Below, piece after piece: positions 56,798 through 64,000 of a stretch of 64,000 bases of DNA. Source of the stretch: Pseudomonas asuensis (GTDB lineage: Bacteria > Pseudomonadota > Gammaproteobacteria > Pseudomonadales > Pseudomonadaceae); assembly GCF_014646755.1 (NCBI RefSeq), contig NZ_BMNW01000005.1:1-64000 (forward strand), in the 5' to 3' direction. The translations under genes were made by a program, and so were the position numbers. Position 1 is the stretch's first letter. Every line of letters begins with the position of its first letter. The notes under the pieces were generated by a model. The model saw only the letters and a list, made by a program, of their open reading frames with translations. It made no database searches and had not been told where the DNA came from.

Positions 56798-56822
56798 GGC
56801 CGTCCGGTCTTTCCGGGCGGCC
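56798..56822. terminator. hairpin between rlmI and the convergent AEC gene
   Basis: GGCCGTCCGG pairs with CCGGGCGGCC, one G-U pair, 5-nt loop. There is no U-tract. Confidence 0.45.
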
Positions 56823-56824
56823 AT

Positions 56825-57730
56825 TCACTTATTCAGCCCAACCAGTCCCATCCACAACGGTACGGTAATCACAGCCAGAACCGTTGAAAGAAACACCGTC
56901 GAACTCACAACCCGACTCTCTTCAGGCGTCCGGGCAAAGGCCAATACATTAACCCCGCTCGGGCAAGCGGCCATCAGCATCAGCACACTGCGCGCTGCAC
57001 CGTTGAGACCCGGAAGCCACAGGCACAAAGCCCAGACCACGAAGGGAAAGATCAACAATTTGGTTGCCGTCAGGCCCAGCACCGTGAGGCTCGGCCGCAG
57101 CCGGTAACGGGACAGGTTCACGCCCAGCACGATCAGAGCACATGGCAAGCCTGCCTGCGCAAGCCATATGGCAATTTGCCATAAAGGATCAGGCAAAGTC
57201 AGGCCTGATACGTTTAGAGCAGCACCTAGCATAAGCCCTATGATCAGCGGATTGGCAAGGCTCATTAAAAGCTCGTTTGTGCTGACCTTCTCTGTTCCGC
57301 CAAAGGCTGTATAAAAGCTCTGCATGGCAAACAGAGTCAGGCTATGCAAGGCCAGGATGGCAAATACATAGACCAGGTTTTCCGCGCCCATCAGATTGAC
57401 GACCAAAGGAATACCGATCAGTACATTGTTCGAGTAGCTGGCGGTCAGCCCAAATGCTGTAGGCTCGCGCTTACGCCAATGTACGAACAGATTGACCAGC
57501 AAAAAGACCAGTAATACTGGGCCGAAATACCCGAGTAGCAACATGGGCGACAAGCCATGGCGCAAGTCCGCCTTGGCAATTCCTGTGAACAGCACCGCTG
57601 GCATGAATACCTTGAACGCCAACTGAGTCAGCCCGCCCATGGACTCTGGTGTCAGCCATCGTCTCCACCCCAATATGTAACCCAGCACAATCAGCCCGAA
57701 GACCGGCATGATTGCCAGGACAACCACCAT
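56825..57730 (-). CDS. AEC family transporter
   Basis: A 301-residue auxin efflux carrier family permease with about 10 membrane helices. MPVFGLIVLGYILGWRRWL opens the family fold; FVPAVLFTGIAKADL-like, SYSNNVLIGIPLVVNLMG and MAACPSGVNVLAFARTPE are the conserved unwound-helix motifs. Bacterial members export or import organic acids such as malate. The start at 57730 (MVVVLAIM) enters the first helix directly. No metabolic gene neighbours it. The substrate is unknown. Confidence 0.88.
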   Translation of the reverse strand: MVVVLAIMPVFGLIVLGYILGWRRWLTPESMGGLTQLAFKVFMPAVLFTGIAKADLRHGLSPMLLLGYFGPVLLVFLLVNLFVHWRKREPTAFGLTASYSNNVLIGIPLVVNLMGAENLVYVFAILALHSLTLFAMQSFYTAFGGTEKVSTNELLMSLANPLIIGLMLGAALNVSGLTLPDPLWQIAIWLAQAGLPCALIVLGVNLSRYRLRPSLTVLGLTATKLLIFPFVVWALCLWLPGLNGAARSVLMLMAACPSGVNVLAFARTPEESRVVSSTVFLSTVLAVITVPLWMGLVGLNK

Positions 57731-57802
57731 GTACGTCTACTCCTTGCCTCAAACCATTGGGACGCCGGTTTCAGACGCCATAAGAAACCCGCAACAAGCA
57801 GG

Positions 57803-57877
57803 TTAGGACAATCGCAGCGGGAAGCTGAACAGCAGAACATGCAGCACATCAACAGCCAAATGCAAGGCTATGGCCAT
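57803..57877 (-). CDS. possible 24-aa membrane peptide with coupled leader
   Basis: On the minus strand a strong SD (GGAGGAAGCATC) precedes a 12-codon frame from 57915 (MLESYAICLKDS), whose TGA overlaps the ATG of a second frame at 57877 (TGATG, with AAAGGA 6 nt upstream). The second peptide begins MAIALHLAVDVLHVLLF and is almost entirely hydrophobic. A weak hairpin with TTTCTT follows at about 57784-57802. This could be a real small membrane protein, a decayed gene or chance. I cannot assign a function. Confidence 0.3.
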   Translation of the reverse strand: MAIALHLAVDVLHVLLFSFPLRLS

Positions 57878-58035
57878 CAAGAGTCCTTTAAGCAAATCGC
57901 GTAGCTTTCCAGCATGATGCTTCCTCCAGAAAGCTACCGCTGTACAGCCCGCTAACAGAACCTTTTGCCTGACCAGGCGGACAGGTCAGGCAAGTCGCGA
58001 TAAACTGTGCGGCTGCTTCTGGATGGACCAGCACC

Positions 58036-59301
58036 ATGACTATCGCTTTACCCGCACGTGCCTGCGGTATCGACTTTGGCACGTCGAACTCCACAGTTGG
58101 CTGGCTGCGGCCCGACTCGGATATTCTTATTCCTCTGGAAGACGGCAAGGTGACCCTTCCGTCAGTCATTTTCTTCAACATAGAAGAACGCCGTCCCGTT
58201 TATGGCCGCCTGGCGCTTCACGAGTATCTGGAAGGGTATGAAGGCCGCCTCATGCGCTCGCTCAAAAGCCTGCTTGGCTCCAAGTTGCTCAAGAGCGAGA
58301 CCAGCGTTTTGGGCAGTGCCCTGCCCTTCAAGGACCTGCTTGGCCTGTTCCTCGGCACACTGAAAAGCCGTGCCGAAGCCACCGCTGGGCGCGAGTTCGA
58401 CAGCGTCGTGCTGGGTCGCCCTGTCTACTTTGTGGATGATGATGAAGTAGCCGACCGCGAAGCCCAGGACACGCTGGTTGCCGTGGCGCAAAAACTGGGC
58501 TTCAAGGATATTTCCTTTCAGTTCGAGCCCATCGCTGCCGCATTCGACTACGAGCGGACATTGGACCAGGAAGAGCTCGTACTGATCGTTGATATTGGGG
58601 GCGGTACGTCGGATTTCTCCTTAGTACGTCTCTCTCCCGAGCGCCGACAACTGGCGGATCGCCAATCAGATATCCTGTCAACCGGTGGCGTACACATTGG
58701 TGGTACTGACTTTGACAAGCAGCTAAGCCTTCAAGGCGTCATGCCCCTGTTCGGTTATGGCAGCCTGATGAAAAGCCAGGCGCTGATGCCAACCAGCCAT
58801 TTCATCAATCTGGCAACCTGGCACACCATTAACAGCGTATACAGTCAAAAGGCTCAGCTCGCCTTGAAAGACATGCGTTACGATGCCCAGGATACAGTCG
58901 GGATGGATCGGCTATTCAAGCTGATCGAGCAGCGCGCCGGGCACTGGCTGGCTATTCAGGTGGAAAACTGCAAGATAGAGCTGACTCATGCCGACCAGTT
59001 GAGCCTGGACCTGTCGCATATCGAAAAAGACCTTTCTGCTGAACTGACCCGTCCCCTGTTCGAGGACGCTATCGCGCAGCTACTTGAGCGTATCCAGGCA
59101 AGCGTTAATCAACTGCTGGCCTCGGCTGGCGTTGCCCATGAGCAGATCAATACGGTCTTTTACACAGGTGGCTCAAGCGGTATTCCGGCGCTTCGCCAGA
59201 GTATTGATCACCTCCTGCCCCAGGCACGGAAAGCAGAGGGCGATCAGTTTGGTAGCATTGGCAGTGGCCTTGCGATTGAGGCCTTCAAACGCTACGGCTA
59301 G
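58036..59301 (+). CDS. yegD: YegD-like Hsp70 family protein
   Basis: A 421-residue protein with only the Hsp70 nucleotide-binding domain. GIDFGTSNSTVGWLRPD (phosphate 1), VVLGRPVYFVDDDE, FEPIAAAFDYERT, VDIGGGTSDFSLVRLSP (phosphate 2) and FYTGGSSGIPALRQSI (adenosine) are visible. There is no peptide-binding domain, as in E. coli YegD. The client role is unknown. The start was chosen at MTIALPARACG. It is followed by a GyrI-like gene with about 120 nt between. Confidence 0.88.
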   Translation: MTIALPARACGIDFGTSNSTVGWLRPDSDILIPLEDGKVTLPSVIFFNIEERRPVYGRLALHEYLEGYEGRLMRSLKSLLGSKLLKSETSVLGSALPFKDLLGLFLGTLKSRAEATAGREFDSVVLGRPVYFVDDDEVADREAQDTLVAVAQKLGFKDISFQFEPIAAAFDYERTLDQEELVLIVDIGGGTSDFSLVRLSPERRQLADRQSDILSTGGVHIGGTDFDKQLSLQGVMPLFGYGSLMKSQALMPTSHFINLATWHTINSVYSQKAQLALKDMRYDAQDTVGMDRLFKLIEQRAGHWLAIQVENCKIELTHADQLSLDLSHIEKDLSAELTRPLFEDAIAQLLERIQASVNQLLASAGVAHEQINTVFYTGGSSGIPALRQSIDHLLPQARKAEGDQFGSIGSGLAIEAFKRYG

Positions 59302-59350
59302 TCTTGCCCAGTGTTCTGCTTGAACAAGGCGGTTGAACTAGACGAATCGA

Positions 59351-59387
59351 AACAGGCTCAACTGGAGACTTTTCTCATGAGCCTGTT
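59351..59387 (+). repeat. hairpin between the Hsp70-like and GyrI-like genes
   Basis: AACAGGCTCA pairs perfectly with TGAGCCTGTT over 10 bp, with a 17-nt loop. It sits in the gap, followed by CGAGCGAG and no U-tract. It may be an operator or an mRNA structure. Confidence 0.35.
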
Positions 59388-59422
59388 CGAGCGAGACCGC
59401 TTTTGCATACAAGGAGCACACC

Positions 59423-59878
59423 ATGCCACTCAGCATTACCGAACTGCCAGCATTCACAGTAGTTGGCCTGGAGTACACCGGCGATGGCCAGAGTGGCAGC
59501 ATCGCCCAGCTCTGGCATAACTTCACACATCGAATAACCGAACTGCAACTACCCAATACGCCCGAGCAGTGGTTTGGTCTGACGCTTAGCCCCCCGCCAG
59601 GGGTACTGCGTTATATGGCCGGCATAAAGGTCAATGAGAGCACCCCTGTACCAGAAGGCATGCGTCGCTGTGACGTGCCTGCGCAGAAATACCTGCAGTT
59701 TACGCATATCGGAACCGCCGACACGCTTCCAGAGACCTACGAATACCTTTATACCCGTGTCCTGCCTGAACGTGGCCTGGAGCCAAAGAATGCCATCAGT
59801 TTCGAACGGTACGATGAGCGCTCCAAAGGCCCGGACGACTCCAGCTCCGAAATCAACGTGTACATACCGATTTATTAA
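59423..59878 (+). CDS. GyrI-like/AraC effector-binding domain protein
   Basis: A 151-residue stand-alone small-molecule-binding protein (SHS2-fold, GyrI-like). SITELPAFTVVGLEYTG is the family's opening, MAGIKVNEST and MRRCDVPAQKYLQFTHIG the middle, and SFERYDERSKGPDDSSSEINVYIPIY the end, which carries the conserved Glu. It lacks a DNA-binding HTH. Members bind cationic lipophilic compounds or hydrolyse cyclopropanoids. SD AAGGAGC is 6 nt before the ATG. A convergent PAAR gene begins 10 nt beyond. Confidence 0.85.
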   Translation: MPLSITELPAFTVVGLEYTGDGQSGSIAQLWHNFTHRITELQLPNTPEQWFGLTLSPPPGVLRYMAGIKVNESTPVPEGMRRCDVPAQKYLQFTHIGTADTLPETYEYLYTRVLPERGLEPKNAISFERYDERSKGPDDSSSEINVYIPIY

Positions 59879-59887
59879 GGCTTTCGG

Positions 59888-60154
59888 TCAGCCCGTCACT
59901 ACGTCGCCGGAGCCTGTAATAATGACACCGCCATGGGCAGTTGCGCTGCCCAGGTATGCCAGCGGTTGGCCATTGATGAAAACCGTAGCGCTACCCACAG
60001 CTACCGTGTCACCACAGGCACTGGCATCGCCAACACGTAAGGCAGGCAGGGAATTGATCAGGACATCGGGTGAGCCGGTTACGGTCGGATTAGGACCGTG
60101 GCCCGTCATGGGGCAGGCATTAACGTCAGAGAGACGAGCAGCGGGGTTGGCCAT
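59888..60154 (-). CDS. PAAR domain protein (T6SS spike tip)
   Basis: An 88-residue PAAR-repeat protein forming the sharp cap of a VgrG spike. MANPAARLSDVNACPMTGHG and GSPDVLINSLPALRVGDASACG contain the PAAR motifs with the Cys and His that bind the stabilising metal, and TAHGGVIITGSG the last repeat. ATG 60154 has AAGGAAA at the right distance. There is no other T6SS gene in the window, so it is an orphan tip, perhaps delivered by a cluster elsewhere. Confidence 0.85.
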   Translation of the reverse strand: MANPAARLSDVNACPMTGHGPNPTVTGSPDVLINSLPALRVGDASACGDTVAVGSATVFINGQPLAYLGSATAHGGVIITGSGDVVTG

Positions 60155-60243
60155 GTGCGCTTTCCTTGTGGACATGAAAGCGCACATTTTACCGCGGTTT
60201 TAGAAAAAATACCGTGCTTGCGCCTGTAAACCTGAGCGCCCTC

Positions 60244-61455
60244 TTAGCCGGTAGCCTGCTCCTTGATACTGGACAGGTAAGTACCTGTTGGCGGACGCTC
60301 ACTGAAGTAACTGTGGATGCCGCCAAAAATGGATTGGGCCAGCGCTCTCTGATGACGCGGGTCCAGAAGCTTCTGGCTGTCCCGATCATTCGACATAAAG
60401 CCGGTCTCTACCAGAATCGACGGGATATCTGGGGACTTGAGCACTGCAAAACCCGCCTGCTCGACGCGCTTCAAATGCAGCCCTGTAACATTGGATAGAC
60501 TATTTAGGACACGGTCTCCCAGATCAAGACTCGACGAAATCGTGGCATTCATGGACATGTCCAGCAGTACGCCTGCCAAGACCGGATCCTTGTTTTTCAG
60601 GATCTCGTTCGCACCGATCAGGTCAACATCGTTTTCCTTGTTGGCCAACCAGCGTGCCGTAGTCGAAGTAGCGCCATGCTCGGACAAGGCATACACCGAA
60701 GCACCTGACGCCGTACGGCGCGGCGCAGCATCGGCATGAACAGAAATGAACATGTCTGCATTGTATTTGCGCGCAACGTCCACCCGCTTGCGCAGCGGAA
60801 CGAAGAAATCGTCGTTGCGCACCAGCTTGGCCTTGTATCCCTTCTGCTGATTGATCATACGAGCCAGGTTTTGCGCAATGATCAGAGCAACATCTTTTTC
60901 GCGATCGCCACGCTGGCTCAGCGCGCCAGGATCTTTTCCGCCATGACCCGCGTCGACAACCACGATGATGTCCCGCCCTTTGCCAGCGCGTGTCACAACC
61001 GGCGCGGAAGCCAGTACCGTTTCAGGCTGTAGGACTGGAATGCTGGGTACTTGAGCAGGCTTGAGATCCAGCACCAGGCGATGGCCTGCATTATTAGCAG
61101 GTCCCAGCAGAAAGCTGTCCATTGTGACGGGTTGTGAAAGCTCAAGTACGACACGAGTATCGGATGAGCCGAAAGGCGCGCTTCGAATGGAGCGCACCGG
61201 CGTGTTCTTGAGCGGCACCTTATCAAGCGCTGCCACTTGTTGCGTGTTGGCCAGATCTACAATGATCCGGTCGGGTGCGCTGAGCCTGAACGTCTTGAAC
61301 TGGACAGGACCACTCAGATCAAGGACCAGGCGAAATTTATCCGAATCCAACCAGGCACGGGCGCTGGTTAGACGCTGAGGAAGCGCCAGCACTGGAAAAG
61401 CAGCGGGTAATGTCAGGCTGGCCAGGAGCAGGTTAAGCAAGCGGCGGCGATTCAT
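60244..61455 (-). CDS. amiC: N-acetylmuramoyl-L-alanine amidase, AmiC-type
   Basis: A 403-residue periplasmic zinc amidase cutting peptidoglycan during cell division. An N-terminal RRRLLNLLL twin-arginine-like signal (E. coli AmiC is also Tat-exported) is followed by an AMIN domain (about 25-130) and the Amidase_3 domain (about 170-395). Zinc ligands lie in VVDAGHGGKDPGA, REKDVAL and FISVHADAAPRRTASG; the catalytic Glu is in ILVETGFMSND. It is its own unit. Confidence 0.93.
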   Translation of the reverse strand: MNRRRLLNLLLASLTLPAAFPVLALPQRLTSARAWLDSDKFRLVLDLSGPVQFKTFRLSAPDRIIVDLANTQQVAALDKVPLKNTPVRSIRSAPFGSSDTRVVLELSQPVTMDSFLLGPANNAGHRLVLDLKPAQVPSIPVLQPETVLASAPVVTRAGKGRDIIVVVDAGHGGKDPGALSQRGDREKDVALIIAQNLARMINQQKGYKAKLVRNDDFFVPLRKRVDVARKYNADMFISVHADAAPRRTASGASVYALSEHGATSTTARWLANKENDVDLIGANEILKNKDPVLAGVLLDMSMNATISSSLDLGDRVLNSLSNVTGLHLKRVEQAGFAVLKSPDIPSILVETGFMSNDRDSQKLLDPRHQRALAQSIFGGIHSYFSERPPTGTYLSSIKEQATG

Positions 61456-61773
61456 GCGACCCTCTGACGTAGCAAGTGATATTTTGAAATATTATAACGA
61501 CACCAATGCTGCGTATTTTTATATAACCCACGCAACATTTAAATAACTGTTTCTTCCTTTTAAATCGGAAGGATAGGCACTTTTTTTAATGTCATCTATA
61601 GATAGGCAAACAAGCCGACAGGGGGTCATTTCAACCTTTAAATGGCACTGACGAGCGTACCGAAACAAGGCGATGAAATAGCCAACAGAGATCGAATGCC
61701 CTACACGTTTAGCATCACGACCTGAGCGCAACAGGCAAGCTATTGAGTAAGCACAAGATTTAGGAAAGCGCCG
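61456..61773. other. intergenic region upstream of amiC
   Basis: The stretch is AT-rich near 61490-61600. A TATAAT on the minus strand (61490s) can be part of the amiC promoter. The 70-codon minus frame at 61519-61731 has no SD and no recognisable sequence. I see no RNA gene. Confidence 0.35.
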
Positions 61774-62658
61774 TCAAAGGCCGTCGGCTTTCAGGCGAAA
61801 CGCATGCTCGGTATAAAGCGCTACCGGATTGACGCCATGCCCTAGCGCTCCTGCCAGCTGATTGATGATATCGAGGTGATCAAGCGGATAATCGGACCGG
61901 ATGACTTTGCCCAAATGTGAACTGAATCGCCCTACGAACCCATCATTCTGATCTGCCTCCAGCTCAAAACAGCGCGACAGCCGAACACACATGCTATGGG
62001 TAGGATCAAGCCGATTAGCGCCTCGATCCGTTAGCTCCGGCACCAGAATGCCGGACCAGGAATAGTAATGGACGTCATTAACGACAGGGGCACCCTCCCC
62101 GCCCCAGGTAGAGGGCAGGCCCTGTGGGTATTTATCGTTGAACGCGGCCATGCCTTCCGTGGTGAGCGAATCATGGCTGGCAATAGCGCTCTGCGGATAA
62201 CCATTGCTACGATCCAGAAAAGCCATGAATTTAGCCATGCACTGCACATACTCAGCTGCCATATGTGCCTTCAGGCTACTGGTACGCATGGAGTACTGAA
62301 GCATATCGGCCAGTTCTGACCCGTGATTCGGACCGGCTACAGATGTGACTGATGCTACGCGCTCAGGGCGAATGGCAGCGGCGTACCGTGCGGTCAGAGC
62401 ACCCTGGCTGTGGCCGATCAGATTGACTCTTTCGGCTCCGCTATCGCGAACGATATCCTCTATAAGTGCGAGAAGCTGCTCTCCCTTTACTTCATTGCTA
62501 TGGGCCCCAGAGAGCCGTACTGGGTAGACCCTGACGCCAATGGATTCCAGCGCTGAAACAATACCGTACCAGTACGGATAACCTGCAATCTCCACGAAAC
62601 CCAGCAGGCCATGGACCAGCACTAGAGGATAGCGGGTCAGGTGTTGATGCTCGCTCAT
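61774..62658 (-). CDS. triacylglycerol lipase, P. fragi-type (family I)
   Basis: A 294-residue alpha/beta-hydrolase. YPLVLVHGLLGF is the oxyanion loop, VNLIGHSQGALTARYAAA the nucleophile elbow (Ser near residue 88), and FSSHLGKVIRSDYPLDHLD carries the catalytic His. YPQGLPSTWGGEG matches P. fragi lipase closely from memory. No signal peptide is visible from ATG 62658 (SD GGGAG), nor from the longer frame to 62817, and no lipase foldase gene is adjacent. The P. fragi enzyme is likewise leaderless, so export or an intracellular role is open. Confidence 0.85.
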   Translation of the reverse strand: MSEHQHLTRYPLVLVHGLLGFVEIAGYPYWYGIVSALESIGVRVYPVRLSGAHSNEVKGEQLLALIEDIVRDSGAERVNLIGHSQGALTARYAAAIRPERVASVTSVAGPNHGSELADMLQYSMRTSSLKAHMAAEYVQCMAKFMAFLDRSNGYPQSAIASHDSLTTEGMAAFNDKYPQGLPSTWGGEGAPVVNDVHYYSWSGILVPELTDRGANRLDPTHSMCVRLSRCFELEADQNDGFVGRFSSHLGKVIRSDYPLDHLDIINQLAGALGHGVNPVALYTEHAFRLKADGL

Positions 62659-62840
62659 GACACTCCCAAGGTTGCTCACTGACCAGTCAACCGTTGGACC
62701 CTGAAGGTTACGGTTGTTTCGCTTAGGGTACGCCTCTTTATTTACTACCGTTTCGTTGAACGTCACGAATTCAGTGAATTTCTGGGCAACGCCATGCTCA
62801 AAGAGGTAACCGGTCATTAACGACCTTTTAGGAGAATCAT

Positions 62841-63173
62841 ATGTATAAGAAGACGCTTGCCGTTGTTGCTCTCGCTGCCATGGCCGCTGGTTGTAGCTCA
62901 GTCAAGGAACAGGTCGATACCGCTAAGGATCGAGTTCAATACCGTGAGCAGCCTTTGGTTAGTGATGTGAAGACAGGCATGACCAAGGAGCAGGTACTGC
63001 AAATCGGCGGCACACCTTCCACACTGTATACGCGTAAGGTCAAGCCAGGCTCCTGCAACAACTATGTGCTCAACAGAGATGGCAAAGAACAGGTGTATTC
63101 CGTGGGCTTTGACAGCGCTGGTCGTGTTGACAGCAAAGGTTTCGAAACATGCGAATCGGCCGATCATTATTGA
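62841..63173 (+). CDS. osmE: OsmE-like outer membrane lipoprotein
   Basis: A 110-residue lipoprotein of the SmpA/OmlA fold close to E. coli OsmE. The lipobox AAGC is at residue 18 after a hydrophobic signal (KKTLAVVALAAMAAG). LVSDVKTGMTKEQVLQIGGTPS and FDSAGRVDSKGFETC are OsmE signatures, the two Cys probably forming a disulphide. SD AGGAGAA precedes the ATG. It is osmotically inducible in E. coli; similar control here is inference. It is divergent from the lipase gene. Confidence 0.85.
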   Translation: MYKKTLAVVALAAMAAGCSSVKEQVDTAKDRVQYREQPLVSDVKTGMTKEQVLQIGGTPSTLYTRKVKPGSCNNYVLNRDGKEQVYSVGFDSAGRVDSKGFETCESADHY

Positions 63174-63205
63174 TTAGACGCTTCACGTTTTCGGTACCGA
63201 CCGCT

Positions 63206-63235
63206 TCCGGTCGTGTCATTTCTGATACGACCGGA
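63206..63235 (+). terminator. hairpin between osmE and the Mut7-C gene
   Basis: A 9-bp stem TCCGGTCGT/ACGACCGGA with a 12-nt loop ends 8 nt before the next ATG. It lacks a U-tract, and it may also hide that gene's ribosome binding site. Confidence 0.45.
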
Positions 63236-63243
63236 TTGCACAC

Positions 63244-63993
63244 ATGAGCAACGCCACTTTTCGTTTTTACGCACGCCTCAACAGCTTTTTACCTCCTGCT
63301 CGCCGCCAGCGGAGCTTCGCGGTGAATTGCACGCCAAATGCTACCGTCAAGCATATGATTGAGGCCCTGGGCGCTCCTCATACAGAGATCGAATTCATTC
63401 TGGTCAATGGTAAATCCGTCGGGTTCGAGTACCTGATCCAACCTGATGACCGAATAGCCGTTTACCCTCCTTTTTATCGCCTGAAACCGGATGACGCGGT
63501 TCCTTTGCGCGCTTCTCTGACAGCATTCCGCTTTATTGCAGATGCCCATATGGGAGCATTAGCTCGACTGTTACGGCTGGCTGGCTTCGATACGCTTTAT
63601 TACCCAGCCATCCATGATGATGAGATTGCCAATTACTGCGCCCACGAGCCTTACATCGTCCTGACACGTGACCGTGAATTGCTCAAGCGAAGCCAGATTA
63701 TCTATGGCTGTTATATCCGCCCGAATAAACCTGACCTACAGCTGCGTGAAGTGTTTGAGCGCTACAGTTTGGCCGAACACGTCGCCCCATTTAGCCGGTG
63801 TCTGGTCTGTAACGGTACCCTTCATTCTGTTGATAAAAACATCGTACTCGACCGCCTGCCGCCACTCGTACGCGAACGGCACAGTTATTTTTTGAAATGC
63901 TCCGGCTGTGATCGTGTCTATTGGGAAGGTACTCACTGGGACAATCTTCGCGCCCAGTTAAACAGCCTGCTTACCCCGACGTCCGATAACTGA
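63244..63993 (+). CDS. ubiquitin-like/Mut7-C RNase domain protein
   Basis: A 249-residue protein. Residues 1-85 form a ThiS/MoaD/ubiquitin-like domain (FRFYARLNSFLPPARRQRSF, DRIAVYPPFYRL); residues 95-240 form a Mut7-C (DUF82, PIN-like) nuclease domain with RFIADAHMGALARLLRLAGFD, YPAIHDDEIAN and LTRDRELLKRS, whose Asp residues would bind metal. A zinc ribbon with CLVCNG and CSGCDRVYWEGTH ends it. No classical SD precedes the ATG. The biological role of this architecture is not established to my knowledge. Its partner genes are not visible at the window end. Confidence 0.88.
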   Translation: MSNATFRFYARLNSFLPPARRQRSFAVNCTPNATVKHMIEALGAPHTEIEFILVNGKSVGFEYLIQPDDRIAVYPPFYRLKPDDAVPLRASLTAFRFIADAHMGALARLLRLAGFDTLYYPAIHDDEIANYCAHEPYIVLTRDRELLKRSQIIYGCYIRPNKPDLQLREVFERYSLAEHVAPFSRCLVCNGTLHSVDKNIVLDRLPPLVRERHSYFLKCSGCDRVYWEGTHWDNLRAQLNSLLTPTSDN

Positions 63994-64000
63994 GTAAGGA

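Noticed and set aside
61519-61731. 70-codon minus-strand frame upstream of amiC
   Set aside because: No SD, atypical composition and no motif; likely chance.

Overview
The window comes from a chromosome of a gammaproteobacterium of the Pseudomonas group with moderate GC. The adenine deaminase, the PA4872-type oxaloacetate decarboxylase, the FtnA/BfrA-type ferritin, the EstA autotransporter esterase, the P. fragi-type lipase and the RIO kinase all look like pseudomonad proteins as I remember them. The GC content, visibly lower than in most Pseudomonas, would suit a lineage such as P. luteola, but that is a guess. I see no insertion sequence, prophage, integrase, CRISPR array, tRNA or rRNA gene. 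A strong stable-RNA-type promoter at the left edge points off the window.

Layout. 0.1-9.9 kb holds nucleobase and nitrogen genes: a Tsx/OmpK-like channel, an NCS2 purine permease and a RutR-like regulator, then YigZ, an AmtB ammonium channel behind sigma-54/NtrC-like sites, the ChaA antiporter, a wrecked BMP-type substrate-binding protein gene, adenine deaminase and a HisN-like phosphatase. 9.9-17.8 kb holds LysR/monooxygenase/quinone-reductase genes, a large PAS-GAF-GGDEF-EAL protein, a 56-aa protein and a Bcr/CflA pump divergent from an AcrR-type regulator. 17.8-23.2 kb is a copper module (copZ, copA-cueR with two matched CueR-type operators) followed by a cytochrome bo3 subunit I gene that has no cyoA, cyoC or cyoD beside it. 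23.3-28.5 kb holds oxaloacetate decarboxylase, a PAP2 phosphatase and a tight operon of two paralogous periplasmic binding proteins flanking a diguanylate cyclase. 28.6-31.5 kb holds Ada, a small protein, ferritin and a RIO kinase.

31.5-38.6 kb is the most coherent accessory system: pxpABC (5-oxoprolinase) with a LysR regulator on one strand, and DUF969-DUF979-pcp on the other, followed by a DUF1989 protein. Together they read as a pyroglutamate release, uptake and hydrolysis locus. 38.7-44.9 kb holds a MATE exporter, a GAF-GGDEF cyclase, small and hypothetical proteins and an AT-rich stretch with an acyltransferase and a SAM methyltransferase. 45-50.8 kb is carbon storage (fbp, glgX, glgP). 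50.9-64 kb holds EstA, MutM, an HDOD protein, a PfpI protease-like protein, RlmI, an AEC transporter, a YegD-like Hsp70, a GyrI-like protein, an orphan PAAR tip, AmiC, a leaderless lipase, an OsmE-like lipoprotein and a ubiquitin-like/Mut7-C protein.

Several gene ends carry strong GC hairpins without a U-tract, while a few carry classical terminators.
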